DNA of 64,000 nucleotides from positions 4,092,001 to 4,156,000 of the forward strand of contig NZ_JARUBH010000009.1 of NCBI RefSeq assembly GCF_029626105.1, written 5' to 3'. Made by a program: the position numbers and the translations under genes. Below are positions 26,145-34,452 of this stretch, one piece after another. The notes beneath the pieces are model-generated. The model saw nothing but the letters and a program-made list of their open reading frames with translations, ran no database searches and was not told the origin of the DNA. The first letter of the stretch is position 1, and each line of letters starts with the position of its first letter. Source of the DNA: Solwaraspora sp. WMMD792 (GTDB lineage: Bacteria; Actinomycetota; Actinomycetes; Mycobacteriales; Micromonosporaceae).

Positions 26145-26332
26145 GTTCTCCAGGCTCTCCTCAGGACCATGGGACGGTTCTTCAGACAGGGCCTCTTTCT
26201 CTCCGCGACAAGCGCTGTACTGACTCGCCCTATCCGATCGGTCGCCTAATCTTCCGCGATCGCACCAGCACAGTCCAGGGTAGAGAGCAACAGGAGTACA
26301 GCCTCGGTCCAACTTCCATTCGAGGGGGATCA

Positions 26333-26857
26333 GTGATCAGGAACGATGGGATCGGCGGAACACCTCGCCTCGCCCGGTACACATCTATCGGCACACCGCG
26401 CGACGGGGCACGGTACGACGCCGACCCGACGCCGAACCGGCCGCCGCTGCCGATGCGGAACCCCGGCGAGACCGACCCGGATCAGGACCAGCGCTTCCAA
26501 CTCACCGGAGCCCGCGCCACCGCCCCGGCCCCGGCCGGTGCCCGCAACGGTCCGGCTTACGACGGCCCAGCCCGCTCCCCGGAGCTGTCCCGGGCCGTCC
26601 ACGACGCCAACTCGACCGCCCGCACCCACATCCCCAACCGCACCACCGGTGAATGCCACCGGTGCGGCGGCATCGTCGCACCCTGCCGACCGTTCCTCCG
26701 GGCCATCGCCATCCTCGACCGCTGGGACCCGTCCAGCGCCCGACGGATCCGCGCCGTCCTGCAACTGTCCGGCCTGTGGCCCACCGGCGACGGCCACGAG
26801 CCCGACGACGGCGACGGCGTAGCCACCCGACCGGACCAGTCACCCGACGGTGCCTGA
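26333..26857 (+). CDS. Hypothetical protein with a CxxC...C cluster, first gene of a two-gene unit
   Basis: 174 aa, not recognised. It has a GTG start with GAGGGGG upstream. The first half is Pro/Arg/Asp-rich and probably disordered. The second half has GECHRCGGIVAPC, a short CxxC-x6-C cluster that could bind metal, then an Arg-rich helical segment (FLRAIAILDRWDPSSARRIRAVLQL). It overlaps the next gene by 8 bp and is divergent from the XRE/DUF5753 gene, a common actinobacterial arrangement. Confidence 0.7.
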   Translation: MIRNDGIGGTPRLARYTSIGTPRDGARYDADPTPNRPPLPMRNPGETDPDQDQRFQLTGARATAPAPAGARNGPAYDGPARSPELSRAVHDANSTARTHIPNRTTGECHRCGGIVAPCRPFLRAIAILDRWDPSSARRIRAVLQLSGLWPTGDGHEPDDGDGVATRPDQSPDGA

Positions 26858-27182
26858 ACCGGAGTCGGAGCCGCTGGTCCGCGCCGGCGACCGGGTGACC
26901 CTCGCCCCGGCCGACCACCAGGGTGGACGCCGGCCGGTCACCATCGACGTGTCCGAGGTCAGCCCCGATATGCCCTGGTGCGGCTGGATCCTCATTGTCG
27001 GCGCCGAAGCCAGCGATCGCCCTGACCGGGACGGCATGCCGGTCAGCGCCCGCGCGTTCAAGGAGGCGCTACGCCGCCCCGGCGTCGTCGCCAGAGGCCA
27101 GCCGCCGGGCCCGTACCCCGGGTTGGTGGAGCTGGCCCGCCGCAACCGCGAGCAGTATCCGCACCGCTGGACGCGGACCTGA
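26850..27182 (+). CDS. Hypothetical protein, second gene of the unit
   Basis: 110 aa, not recognised. It has a GTG start inside the end of the preceding gene. The N-terminal half looks like a small beta domain (GDRVTLAPADHQGGRRPVTIDVSEV). The C-terminal half is charged and helical (ARAFKEALRRPG, LVELARRNREQYPHRW). A strong hairpin 5 nt after the stop ends the unit. Confidence 0.7.
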   Translation: MPEPESEPLVRAGDRVTLAPADHQGGRRPVTIDVSEVSPDMPWCGWILIVGAEASDRPDRDGMPVSARAFKEALRRPGVVARGQPPGPYPGLVELARRNREQYPHRWTRT

Positions 27183-27186
27183 AGCT

Positions 27187-27230
27187 CCCCGGGGCGCGGA
27201 CCTGAACCCGGATCGGTCCGCGTTCCGGGG
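27187..27230 (+). terminator. 16-bp hairpin terminator of the hypothetical operon
   Basis: CCCCGGGGCGCGGACC (27187-27202) pairs with 27215-27230 over a 12-nt loop. Two positions are G-U on the plus-strand RNA but A-C on the minus strand, so the fold favours the plus transcript. Confidence 0.7.
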
Positions 27231-27254
27231 CCCGACATCCCCGGGCCGACCAGG

Positions 27255-27899
27255 TCAGCGCCGGTTTGCCGACCGGTCGGTGAACCGGTCGGCGGCGTCG
27301 CCGACCAGCCGGCCCGGCGGGAGGCGACGGCCGGACAGGACCAGCAGCAGGTCCTGTGCCGTCCCACGCACCGGCGTTCCGGTGCCGTGCCGCCAGTCGA
27401 GATCGGTGGCCTGCAACTGGACGCCGGTCAGGTCGGTGCCGAAGTAGGCGATGTTGCGGGGCCGCAGCCCGGCCAGCACCAGGGACAGCCGGTCGAGCGG
27501 CACCCGGTGGCCGAGCCCGAGTCCGACGGTGATGTCCAGACCGTGGATGACCTCGTGGGCGAGCGCCCCGGCCGGGCCACCGCCGGGCGGTGTCCACGGG
27601 TGGGTGACGTTGTCCCGCAACGTGGCCAGCAACTGCTCGTGCGTCATGGCGGCGGCGTCGCGTCGGGCACTGCGGTCGGCCATCCGGTCGAACCGGCCAC
27701 CGGCGCGCACCAGGTCCAGCATCATCCGGCCCGGTGAGGTACGGAAGGCCATGGTGATGTGGGCGACCGCCTCACGTACCCGCCAGCCGGCGCACAGCGT
27801 CGGCCCGTCCCACTGACCCGGGCCAAGTCCGGCGAGCAGCGTCACCAGGTCCCGGCGGTGCGCGATGACCGCTGCCCGTACCTCATCGGTGTATTCCAT
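27255..27899 (-). CDS. Maleylpyruvate isomerase-family (DinB/MDMPI) protein
   Basis: 214 aa. The N-terminal MDMPI/DinB four-helix domain has WDGPTLCAGWRVREAVAHI (the WRV-x2-AVAH metal/His region), and the HEVIHGLDI segment contributes further His/Asp residues. The C-terminal domain ends in DLLLVLSGRRLPPGRL, typical of the actinobacterial TIGR03083 family. Members are predicted metal- and mycothiol-dependent transferases or isomerases. It has an ATG with GGAGGG upstream. It is divergent from the sigma factor gene; the substrate is unknown. Confidence 0.85.
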   Translation of the reverse strand: MEYTDEVRAAVIAHRRDLVTLLAGLGPGQWDGPTLCAGWRVREAVAHITMAFRTSPGRMMLDLVRAGGRFDRMADRSARRDAAAMTHEQLLATLRDNVTHPWTPPGGGPAGALAHEVIHGLDITVGLGLGHRVPLDRLSLVLAGLRPRNIAYFGTDLTGVQLQATDLDWRHGTGTPVRGTAQDLLLVLSGRRLPPGRLVGDAADRFTDRSANRR

Positions 27900-28023
27900 T
27901 ATTCGTCCCTCCGTGGCCGGCGCGCCGGTCGCGCCTCCGCAGAGGTGTACGGCGTGGGCCGGCGAAACTCATCGGTCGTCGCCGGACCTGCCCGGCCGAG
28001 CGGCGGCCCGTATCGTCGGGCGG

Positions 28024-29148
28024 GTGGCACCGACCTCGACAAGCGACGCGGAACGGCTGGAGCCGTTCCGCGTCGAGTTGACCGGCTACTGCTACCGGAT
28101 GCTCGGCTCCGGTTTCGAGGCCGAGGACGCGGTCCAGGAGACGATGCTCCGCGCCTGGCGTTCGTTCGACCGGTACGACGGACGACGCGCCTCGCTGCGT
28201 ACCTGGATCTACTCGATCGCGACCAACGTCTGCGTCGACATGCTGCGCAGCGCGCAGCGGCGGGCGTTGACCATGGACCTCGACCCGGCGGCGCGGGCCG
28301 GTGGCGGCCTCGGCCCACCGGTGCCGGAGCGGGCCTGGGTGCTGCCGGTCCCGGACGACCTGGTCGTGCCGGTCGACGCGTCCCCGGAGAGCGTGGTGCT
28401 GCAGCGTGAGTCGCTGCGGCTGGCGTTCGTCGCCGCGCTGCAGCACCTGCCGCCCCGGCAGCGGGCGGTGCTGATCTTGCGCGACGTGCTCTGCTGGCAG
28501 GCAGACGAGGTCGCGCATCTGCTGGACAGCAGCGTCGCGTCGGTGACCAGCGCGCTGCAACGGGCGCGGGCCACGCTGCGTACCGCCGCGCCCGATCCGG
28601 GGGAACCGCTACGGCCGGCCGACAGCCGGCAACGCGACCTGCTCACCCGCTACTGCACGGCGTTCGAGCAGCATGACGTCTCGGCCCTCGTCGCGCTGCT
28701 GCGCGAGGACGCCACGATGACCATGCCGCCGTTCCGGTGGTCGCTGCGGGGTCGCGAGCACATCCGGACCGCGTTGCTCGACCCACGATCGGGCTGTGCC
28801 GGCGCGCGGCTGCTGCCGACCGCCGCGAACGGCTCGCCGGCGTTCTGGCAGACCCGGCCTGGCCCGGCCGGGCACGTACCGTTCGCCCTGGTCCTGCTCG
28901 ACGTGACGGACGGTCAGGTCGCCGGCATCACCACGTACCTCAACGTCGATCGGCTGTTGACGCTGTTCACGCCAAACGATGACGATTGGTGCGAGACGGA
29001 GTACCTGTCCCGGGGTGCCAACGGTCGTGAGCTACGCCGCCGGATCGCAGAGATGGAAGCGGGCGCGGGCGTCCCACGCGAGTTGATCGAGCCCGACGAT
29101 GAGACCAGTGCCGCTGCGCTGGGCGGCAACCCGATGCGCCTTCGATGA
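28024..29148 (+). CDS. ECF RNA polymerase sigma factor with SnoaL-like C-terminal domain
   Basis: 374 aa from the GTG at 28024. Region 2 contains LTGYCYRMLGSGFEAEDAVQETMLRAWRS-type sequence and LRTWIYSIATNVCVDMLRS. Region 4 contains LPPRQRAVLILRDVLCWQADEVAHLL. Beyond residue about 215 a SnoaL/NTF2-like domain follows (LLTRYCTAFEQHDVSALVALLREDATMTMPP). This fits the SigG/SigJ-like fused ECF groups, where the tail modulates activity in place of an anti-sigma factor. TATCGT (28011-28016) lies 7 nt before the GTG, so a leaderless transcript is likely. Confidence 0.9.
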   Translation: MAPTSTSDAERLEPFRVELTGYCYRMLGSGFEAEDAVQETMLRAWRSFDRYDGRRASLRTWIYSIATNVCVDMLRSAQRRALTMDLDPAARAGGGLGPPVPERAWVLPVPDDLVVPVDASPESVVLQRESLRLAFVAALQHLPPRQRAVLILRDVLCWQADEVAHLLDSSVASVTSALQRARATLRTAAPDPGEPLRPADSRQRDLLTRYCTAFEQHDVSALVALLREDATMTMPPFRWSLRGREHIRTALLDPRSGCAGARLLPTAANGSPAFWQTRPGPAGHVPFALVLLDVTDGQVAGITTYLNVDRLLTLFTPNDDDWCETEYLSRGANGRELRRRIAEMEAGAGVPRELIEPDDETSAAALGGNPMRLR

Positions 29149-29156
29149 CCCTGATG

Positions 29157-29738
29157 TCAGTTGGTCGGCACCGACGACAGGTGGGCGCGTTCGCCCTGGG
29201 CGCCGAAGAGGGTGAGTGTCTCCGCTGGTTGGGCGTCGGCACTACCGATCCAGTGCGGCGTACGGGTATCGAACTCGGCGGCCTCACCCGGGTCGAGCTG
29301 GAACTCCTGGTCGCCGAGGACGAACCGGACCCGCCCGTTCAGCACGTAGAACCATTCGTACCCGTCATGGGTCTGCAGTTTCATCGTGGGTGACCGGCCG
29401 GCCGGCGGGTAGATCACCTTGTAGGCCTGGACGCCGCCGGCCCGCCGGGTCAGCGGCACGATGGTCAGCCCGGAGCGCCGGATCGGCCGCAGATGGATCC
29501 GTGGGTCGCCGGTGGGTGGGGCCGCGACCAGGTCGTCGAGCGGTACACCGTGTGCCCGCGCCAACGGCAGCAGCTGCTCCAGCGTCGGGCGGAGCTTGCC
29601 GTTCTCCAGGCGGGACAGCGTGCTCGTGGTCAGACTGGTCTCGGCGGCCAGGCCGGCCAGGGTGACGCCACGTGCCCGGCGCAGGGCGCGCAGCCGTGGG
29701 CCGACTCCGGCGAGGACGTCCGCTGCGGTGACGCTCAT
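29157..29738 (-). CDS. XRE-family regulator with C-terminal cupin domain
   Basis: 193 aa from the ATG at 29738 (29747 also possible). The HTH is LRALRRARGVTLAGLAAETSLTTSTLSRLENGK (about residues 15-48). The cupin_2 domain has HDGYEWFYVLNGRVRFVLGDQEFQLDPGEAAEFDTRTPHW. It is divergent from the epoxide-hydrolase-like lipoprotein operon, which it probably controls, with the cupin sensing a small ligand. No ribosome-binding site is visible, suggesting a leaderless mRNA. Confidence 0.88.
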   Translation of the reverse strand: MSVTAADVLAGVGPRLRALRRARGVTLAGLAAETSLTTSTLSRLENGKLRPTLEQLLPLARAHGVPLDDLVAAPPTGDPRIHLRPIRRSGLTIVPLTRRAGGVQAYKVIYPPAGRSPTMKLQTHDGYEWFYVLNGRVRFVLGDQEFQLDPGEAAEFDTRTPHWIGSADAQPAETLTLFGAQGERAHLSSVPTN

Positions 29739-29819
29739 GGCACCCATGATGCGGATCGGCAACTTTTCTTGCAACCTCGTCGCCGCGATCCGGATGCTGG
29801 CGGCGGAGGTAACCACACG

Positions 29820-30884
29820 ATGATCACCACGACAGCACCATCGACGACCGCCGTACGGTGGTCACACCGCCTGACCGCACTCGCGGCCGCGCTCATTCTG
29901 ACGGCCGGCTGCACGACGGCAGACGGATCGACACCGGACACCGCTGCGGGTACGTCGGCCACTGGATCGTCGACGGCGGCCGACGCGGCCACCCGCGACG
30001 ACGCCGAGTTCAACCGGCTGTTCCGGCACGAGAGCGCCGACGTCGACGGCGTACGGATGCACCATGTCACCGGCGGGACCGGCGAGCCGCTGGTGCTGCT
30101 GCACGGCTGGCCGCAGTCCTGGTACCAGTGGCGCCCGATCATGCCGGCGCTCGCCGAGCGGTTCACGGTGTACGCGCTCGACCTGCCAGGGCTGGGCGAC
30201 AGCGAGGGCGCGCCGCCGAGCTACGACAAGGCCACCCTGGCCCGGTACGTCCACACGCTGCTCGCCGACGAGCTGGGGCTGCGCCGGGTCAACCTGGTCG
30301 GGCACGATCTGGGGGCCGGGGTCGGTTTTCAGTACGCCGCGCAGTTCCCCGACGAGGTGGTCAGGTACGCACACCTGGACTACCCGCTGCCCGGCCCGGC
30401 CCTCGACGCCGCCACCTACCGGACGTTGAGCTGGCATCTCGCCTTCCACGACCAGGACACGTTCCCGGAGACGATCGTCGCCGACGACGTCCGCGACTAC
30501 CTCGACCTGTTCTTCGGCTATGTCGCCTACGGCGGGACGAGCTTCGGCGGGCCCGGCGCGGAGTCTCCGTACACCGACGAGCAGATCGACGAGTTCGCCC
30601 GCACCTACGGTCGCCCGCAGGTGCTGACCGGCGGATTCGAGCTGTACCGGACCCTGGAACAGGACGAACGGGACAACACGGCGGCAGCGCCGATCAGTAT
30701 GCCGACGATGCTGATGACCGCTGAAGGCCTGCTGGAGTTCACCCGGTCGACCGTCGAGCCCCGGATGACCCGGATCACCCGCGCGGTCGAGGTGCCCGCC
30801 GCCGGTCACTGGCTGCCGCAGGAGAACCCGGACTTCGTCACCACCGAACTGCTGACCTTTCTCACGCAAGGAGAAGACCGATGA
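29820..30884 (+). CDS. Exported epoxide-hydrolase-like alpha/beta hydrolase (lipoprotein)
   Basis: 354 aa from the ATG at 29820, with GGAGG upstream. The signal peptide ends in lipobox LTAGC, then a Ser/Thr/Ala-rich spacer of about 30 residues. The hydrolase core has HGWPQSWYQWRP (HGxP oxyanion motif), nucleophile GHDLGA (Asp), and the late GHWLPQE (His). An Asp nucleophile points to epoxide hydrolase or haloalkane-dehalogenase-like chemistry rather than esterase activity. It overlaps the methyltransferase gene by 4 bp. Confidence 0.9.
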   Translation: MITTTAPSTTAVRWSHRLTALAAALILTAGCTTADGSTPDTAAGTSATGSSTAADAATRDDAEFNRLFRHESADVDGVRMHHVTGGTGEPLVLLHGWPQSWYQWRPIMPALAERFTVYALDLPGLGDSEGAPPSYDKATLARYVHTLLADELGLRRVNLVGHDLGAGVGFQYAAQFPDEVVRYAHLDYPLPGPALDAATYRTLSWHLAFHDQDTFPETIVADDVRDYLDLFFGYVAYGGTSFGGPGAESPYTDEQIDEFARTYGRPQVLTGGFELYRTLEQDERDNTAAAPISMPTMLMTAEGLLEFTRSTVEPRMTRITRAVEVPAAGHWLPQENPDFVTTELLTFLTQGEDR

Positions 30885-31534
30885 ATGGATGGCAGGGCCC
30901 GCAGTTGGACGCCGGCCCCGAGTCGTTCTGGGAGGAGCTGCACCGCAACCTGGCCGCCTCGGCCAAGCCGCCGAACCAGCGACTCGTCGAGATCGCGGAG
31001 GCGCTGAGCCCTGGCGTGGCCCTGGATCTGGGGTGCGGCCCCGGCGGCGACGCCATCTGGCTCGCCCAGCGTGGTTGGCGGGTCACCGCCGTGGACATCT
31101 CCGCTACGGCCATTGCCCGCGTCGAGGCGGCAGCCGACCAGCTCGGTCTCGGCGACCGGGTCACCGGTGAACGGCACGATCTGGCGCACAGCTTCCCGGC
31201 CGGGACGTTCGACCTGGTCAACGCGCAGTACTTCCACACGCCGTTCGCGCTGGACCGGGGCCGGGTGCTGCGTACCGCCGCGTTGGCCCTGCGGCCCGGC
31301 GGCCGGCTGTTGATCGTCGACCACGGCTCGGCCGCGCCCTGGTCGTGGAACCAGGACCCGGACGCCCACTTCCCCACCCCGGACGAGGTGGCCACCGGCC
31401 TCGATCTCGATCCTGGGCAGTGGCGGGTGCTGCGGGCGGACATGCCGCAGCGGCGGGCCACCGGGCCGGCCGGTCAGACCGCGATGGTCACCGACAACGT
31501 GCTGCTCGTGCAGCGCACCGAAGGGGACGGCTGA
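30881..31534 (+). CDS. Class I SAM-dependent methyltransferase (TehB-like)
   Basis: 217 aa. Motif I is ALDLGCGPGGDAIWLAQ, acidic loop VTAVDIS, and post-motif FDLVNAQYFHTPF. The N-terminal FWEELH and the overall length resemble thiol/tellurite-type methyltransferases. The start overlaps the hydrolase stop (ATGA) and the stop shares one base with the next ATG (TGATG), so three genes are coupled. Confidence 0.9.
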   Translation: MNGWQGPQLDAGPESFWEELHRNLAASAKPPNQRLVEIAEALSPGVALDLGCGPGGDAIWLAQRGWRVTAVDISATAIARVEAAADQLGLGDRVTGERHDLAHSFPAGTFDLVNAQYFHTPFALDRGRVLRTAALALRPGGRLLIVDHGSAAPWSWNQDPDAHFPTPDEVATGLDLDPGQWRVLRADMPQRRATGPAGQTAMVTDNVLLVQRTEGDG

Positions 31535-32052
31535 TGCCAGCAACGGATCGGTCGACGTCACCAAGGGCACGGCGCCGGCGCAAGGACACCGGGCCGGCGT
31601 GGACCGCACCGGGCGAGCAGGCCACCCTGGTGGGTTTCCTGGACTACCTGCGCGACTCGATCGCGGGAAAGGTCGCGGGCACGCCGGAGCCGCAGGTCCG
31701 CGCCGCCGGGGTGCCGTCCGGCACCAGCCTGCTGGGCCTGATCAAGCACCTTGGGCACGTGGAGCGGTTCTACTTCCTCGGCGAGCCGATTGTCGACCTG
31801 CGCGCCACCCTGCGGCCGGACCGCGAGGAGACGGTCGACGGTTTGCTCGCCGACTACCGGCAAACCATCGCGCGAGCCAACCAGGTCGTCGAGGGCTGGA
31901 CGGATCTCGCCGGTCCGGCGCCCCGGCCGCCGGGGCGTGGCCTGCCGCCGACCCGGCGGTGGGTGCTGGTGCACATGATCGAGGAGACCGCGCGGCACGC
32001 CGGCCACGCCGACATCCTGCGGGAGCAGATTGACGGCTCCACCGGCCGCTGA
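31534..32052 (+). CDS. DinB-superfamily protein (DUF664, mycothiol-transferase-like)
   Basis: 172 aa from the ATG at 31534. A basic N-terminal tail precedes the DinB four-helix bundle. Metal-site residues are visible in LIKHLGHVERFYF and VHMIEETARHAGHADILREQIDG, the standard DUF664 His triad. It is third gene of the hydrolase-methyltransferase operon. The three products suggest detoxification of an electrophile (hydrolysis, methylation, thiol transfer), which is inference. Confidence 0.88.
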   Translation: MPATDRSTSPRARRRRKDTGPAWTAPGEQATLVGFLDYLRDSIAGKVAGTPEPQVRAAGVPSGTSLLGLIKHLGHVERFYFLGEPIVDLRATLRPDREETVDGLLADYRQTIARANQVVEGWTDLAGPAPRPPGRGLPPTRRWVLVHMIEETARHAGHADILREQIDGSTGR

Positions 32053-32107
32053 CCCACATGCACGGGATCGATCGGGTTTGCCCGCTGTCGCGTCGGGCTG
32101 CTTACCG

Positions 32108-32123
32108 CCGCGAAACACCGCGG
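32108..32123. promoter_or_regulatory. Short inverted repeat CCGCG-N6-CGCGG upstream of gntR
   Basis: The repeat lies in the 97-bp gap before the second GntR gene (ATG at 32150). It is a possible autoregulatory site, weakly supported because CG-rich repeats are common here. Confidence 0.25.
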
Positions 32124-32149
32124 AAGCACGACGCCCCTACGGTCCGTCC

Positions 32150-32872
32150 ATGGATCCGGCGTTGGATACAAGACTGGACACACCTCCGCGAGCACAGGCC
32201 GGTGAGCATGCCTACACCGAGCTGAAGCGGCGGCTGCTGGTCGGTGACTTCCCACTGCGGATCCGGCTCGGCGAGGAGCGGCTGGCCACCCTGCTGTCGG
32301 TGTCGCGTACCCCGGTCCGGCAGGCCCTGGCCCGGTTGCACGCCGAGCGGCTCGTCGAACGCCTGCCGGACGGCGGTTACGTGCCGGCGGCGTCCAACCT
32401 GGTCGAGGTCCGGCAGCTGTACGAGGTACGCCGCGCGTTGGAGCTGGCGGCGCTGCACCGGCCGGCCGAGACCGGTGAACCGCACGATCTGTCGGTCGTC
32501 GAGCCGCTGCGCGACGACTGGCTGGTGCTGCGCCGCGACACCCCGGAGCCGGATCCCGGCTTCGTGCTGCTCGACGAGAGCTTCCACGTCCGGCTGGCCG
32601 AGGCCTCCGGCAACAACGCCCTCGCCGGGATGCTCGGCGTGGTCAACGAACGCATCCGGGTGGTCCGGATGCACGACTTCCTCTCCGCCGAGCGGATCGA
32701 CCGGACGATCACGCAGCACCTCGGCATCCTGGAGGCCGTCCTCGGTGGCGACCTCGACACCGCCCACCGGAGGTTCACGATGCACTTGGGGGAATCCGTC
32801 GCCGTCGTCGAGCAACGGGCCGCGCAGGCCCTGACCAGGATGATGGCCGTCGAGACAAGAGACCTGTCATGA
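32150..32872 (+). CDS. GntR-family regulator of the nucleoside-transporter operon
   Basis: 240 aa. The wHTH contains YTELKRRLLVGDFPLRIRLGEERLATLLSVSRTPVRQALARL (about residues 22-65). The FCD domain has LDESFHVRLAEASGNN and the late HLGILEAVLGGD. It is the first gene of a run in which every junction is a 4-bp ATGA/GTGA overlap through the two permeases, so it is co-transcribed with and likely controls the transporter and allophanate hydrolase. Confidence 0.9.
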   Translation: MDPALDTRLDTPPRAQAGEHAYTELKRRLLVGDFPLRIRLGEERLATLLSVSRTPVRQALARLHAERLVERLPDGGYVPAASNLVEVRQLYEVRRALELAALHRPAETGEPHDLSVVEPLRDDWLVLRRDTPEPDPGFVLLDESFHVRLAEASGNNALAGMLGVVNERIRVVRMHDFLSAERIDRTITQHLGILEAVLGGDLDTAHRRFTMHLGESVAVVEQRAAQALTRMMAVETRDLS

Positions 32873-34452
32873 CCGCCGTGGCGGCGCCGGTGGACAACGC
32901 CACCGCGCTGCTGTCGGTCCGCAACCTGACCTGCCGGTTCGGCGCGGTCGTCGCCAACGACGGCGTCGACTTCGACGTCGCGCCCGGCGAGGTGCACGCC
33001 GTACTCGGCGAGAACGGCGCCGGCAAGAGCACCCTGATGAAGCTGATCTACGGCGTGTACCGGCCGGACGCCGGTGAGCTGCGGGTGGACGGCGTACCGG
33101 CGGCGATCGACTCACCGGCGGCGGCCCGCGCGGCCGGGATCGGCATGGTCTTCCAGGATCTGCGGCTGATCCCGGCGTTCACCGTCACCGAGAACATCGC
33201 CCTTGCCCTGCCCGGTCGCGGGCTGCGGTTCCAGCGGCGGGCGCTGTCCGCGCGGATCGCCGAGCAGTCCCGGCGGTACGGCCTGCCGGTGCATCCGGAC
33301 GCGCTGGTGGCGCACCTGTCCATCGGGGAACGCCAGCGGGTGGAGATCCTCAAGGTGCTGATGGCCGGGGCGCGGCTGCTGATCCTCGACGAGCCGACCA
33401 GCGTGCTGGCCCCGCAGGAGGTCGACGCGTTGTTCGCGGCGGTGCGGGCGCTGCGGGCCGGCGGCCTGTCGATCGTCATCATCACCCACAAACTGGCCGA
33501 GGCGCGGGCGATCGCCGACCGGGTGACCGTGCTGCGCGGCGGCCGGGTGGTGCTGCGCAACGCCGACCCGACCGCGCACACCGACGCGGAGCTGGTCGAG
33601 GCGATGGTCGGCCGCTCGGTGCCGGGCCTGGCCAGCCACCGCCAGCCGCCGGGCGCTGACGTCGAGCCGATCGTGCGGCTGCGCGGTGTCGACGTCACCG
33701 GGGACCGGGGCGCGCCTGCGCTGCGCGCCATCGACCTGGACCTGCGCCCGGGTGAGCTGGTCGGGGTGGCCGGGGTAGCCGGCAGCGGGCAACGTGAGCT
33801 GTGCGAGGTGATCCTCGGTGAACGTCGGGTGACCGCCGGGACGGTGCAGATCGGTGCCGTCGCGGTGCACGGCCGGTCCCGGCAGGCCCTGGCCGCCGGG
33901 GCGGTCGGGGTGCCGGAGGATCCGCTCACCGACGCGGTGGTGCCCGGGTTGACCGTCACCGAGCATCTGGCGTTGGCCGATCTCGGCGCGGTCCGCCGGG
34001 GTCTGGGCATCGACTGGCGGGCGGTGGCGGCCGACGCGGCGCGGCGGGAGGAGCGGGCCGGGCTGCGGATGGCGGCCGGTGACCGGGTGGTGGCCGAGCT
34101 GTCCGGCGGCAACGTGCAGCGGGTGCTACTGACCCGGGCGTTGGGCGCGCCGGCGACGGTGGTGGTCGCCGCGTACCCGAGTCGGGGCCTGGACATCGCG
34201 ACCACCCGGCGGACCCAGGAGCTGCTGCTGGAGCAACGCGACGCGGGGGCGGCGGTGCTGGTGGTCTCGGAGGACCTGGACGAGCTGCTGGCGATCAGCG
34301 ACCGGATCGCGGTGCTGCACAACGGGGAGCTGGCCGGGATCGTGACGCCGGCGACGACGGACCGGTACGCGATCGGTCAGCTGATGCTGGGCGGCGACCA
34401 GGCCGCCGGAGGCAGCGGGACTGCCGCTGCGGGTGGGAGTGATCTGAGGTGA
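32869..34452 (+). CDS. BMP-family (nucleoside/simple-sugar type) ABC transporter ATPase with two ATP-binding domains
   Basis: 527 aa tandem ATPase like YufO/NupO. Domain 1 has GENGAGKST, signature LSIGERQRVEI (divergent from LSGGQ) and LLILDEPTSVL. Domain 2 lacks a canonical P-loop (GVAGSGQRE), retains the signature LSGGNVQRVLL, and has VVAAYPSRGLD in place of a DEP-type Walker B. That degenerate second site is normal for this family. It partners with the two permeases and the BMP lipoprotein. Confidence 0.94.
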   Translation: MTAVAAPVDNATALLSVRNLTCRFGAVVANDGVDFDVAPGEVHAVLGENGAGKSTLMKLIYGVYRPDAGELRVDGVPAAIDSPAAARAAGIGMVFQDLRLIPAFTVTENIALALPGRGLRFQRRALSARIAEQSRRYGLPVHPDALVAHLSIGERQRVEILKVLMAGARLLILDEPTSVLAPQEVDALFAAVRALRAGGLSIVIITHKLAEARAIADRVTVLRGGRVVLRNADPTAHTDAELVEAMVGRSVPGLASHRQPPGADVEPIVRLRGVDVTGDRGAPALRAIDLDLRPGELVGVAGVAGSGQRELCEVILGERRVTAGTVQIGAVAVHGRSRQALAAGAVGVPEDPLTDAVVPGLTVTEHLALADLGAVRRGLGIDWRAVAADAARREERAGLRMAAGDRVVAELSGGNVQRVLLTRALGAPATVVVAAYPSRGLDIATTRRTQELLLEQRDAGAAVLVVSEDLDELLAISDRIAVLHNGELAGIVTPATTDRYAIGQLMLGGDQAAGGSGTAAAGGSDLR

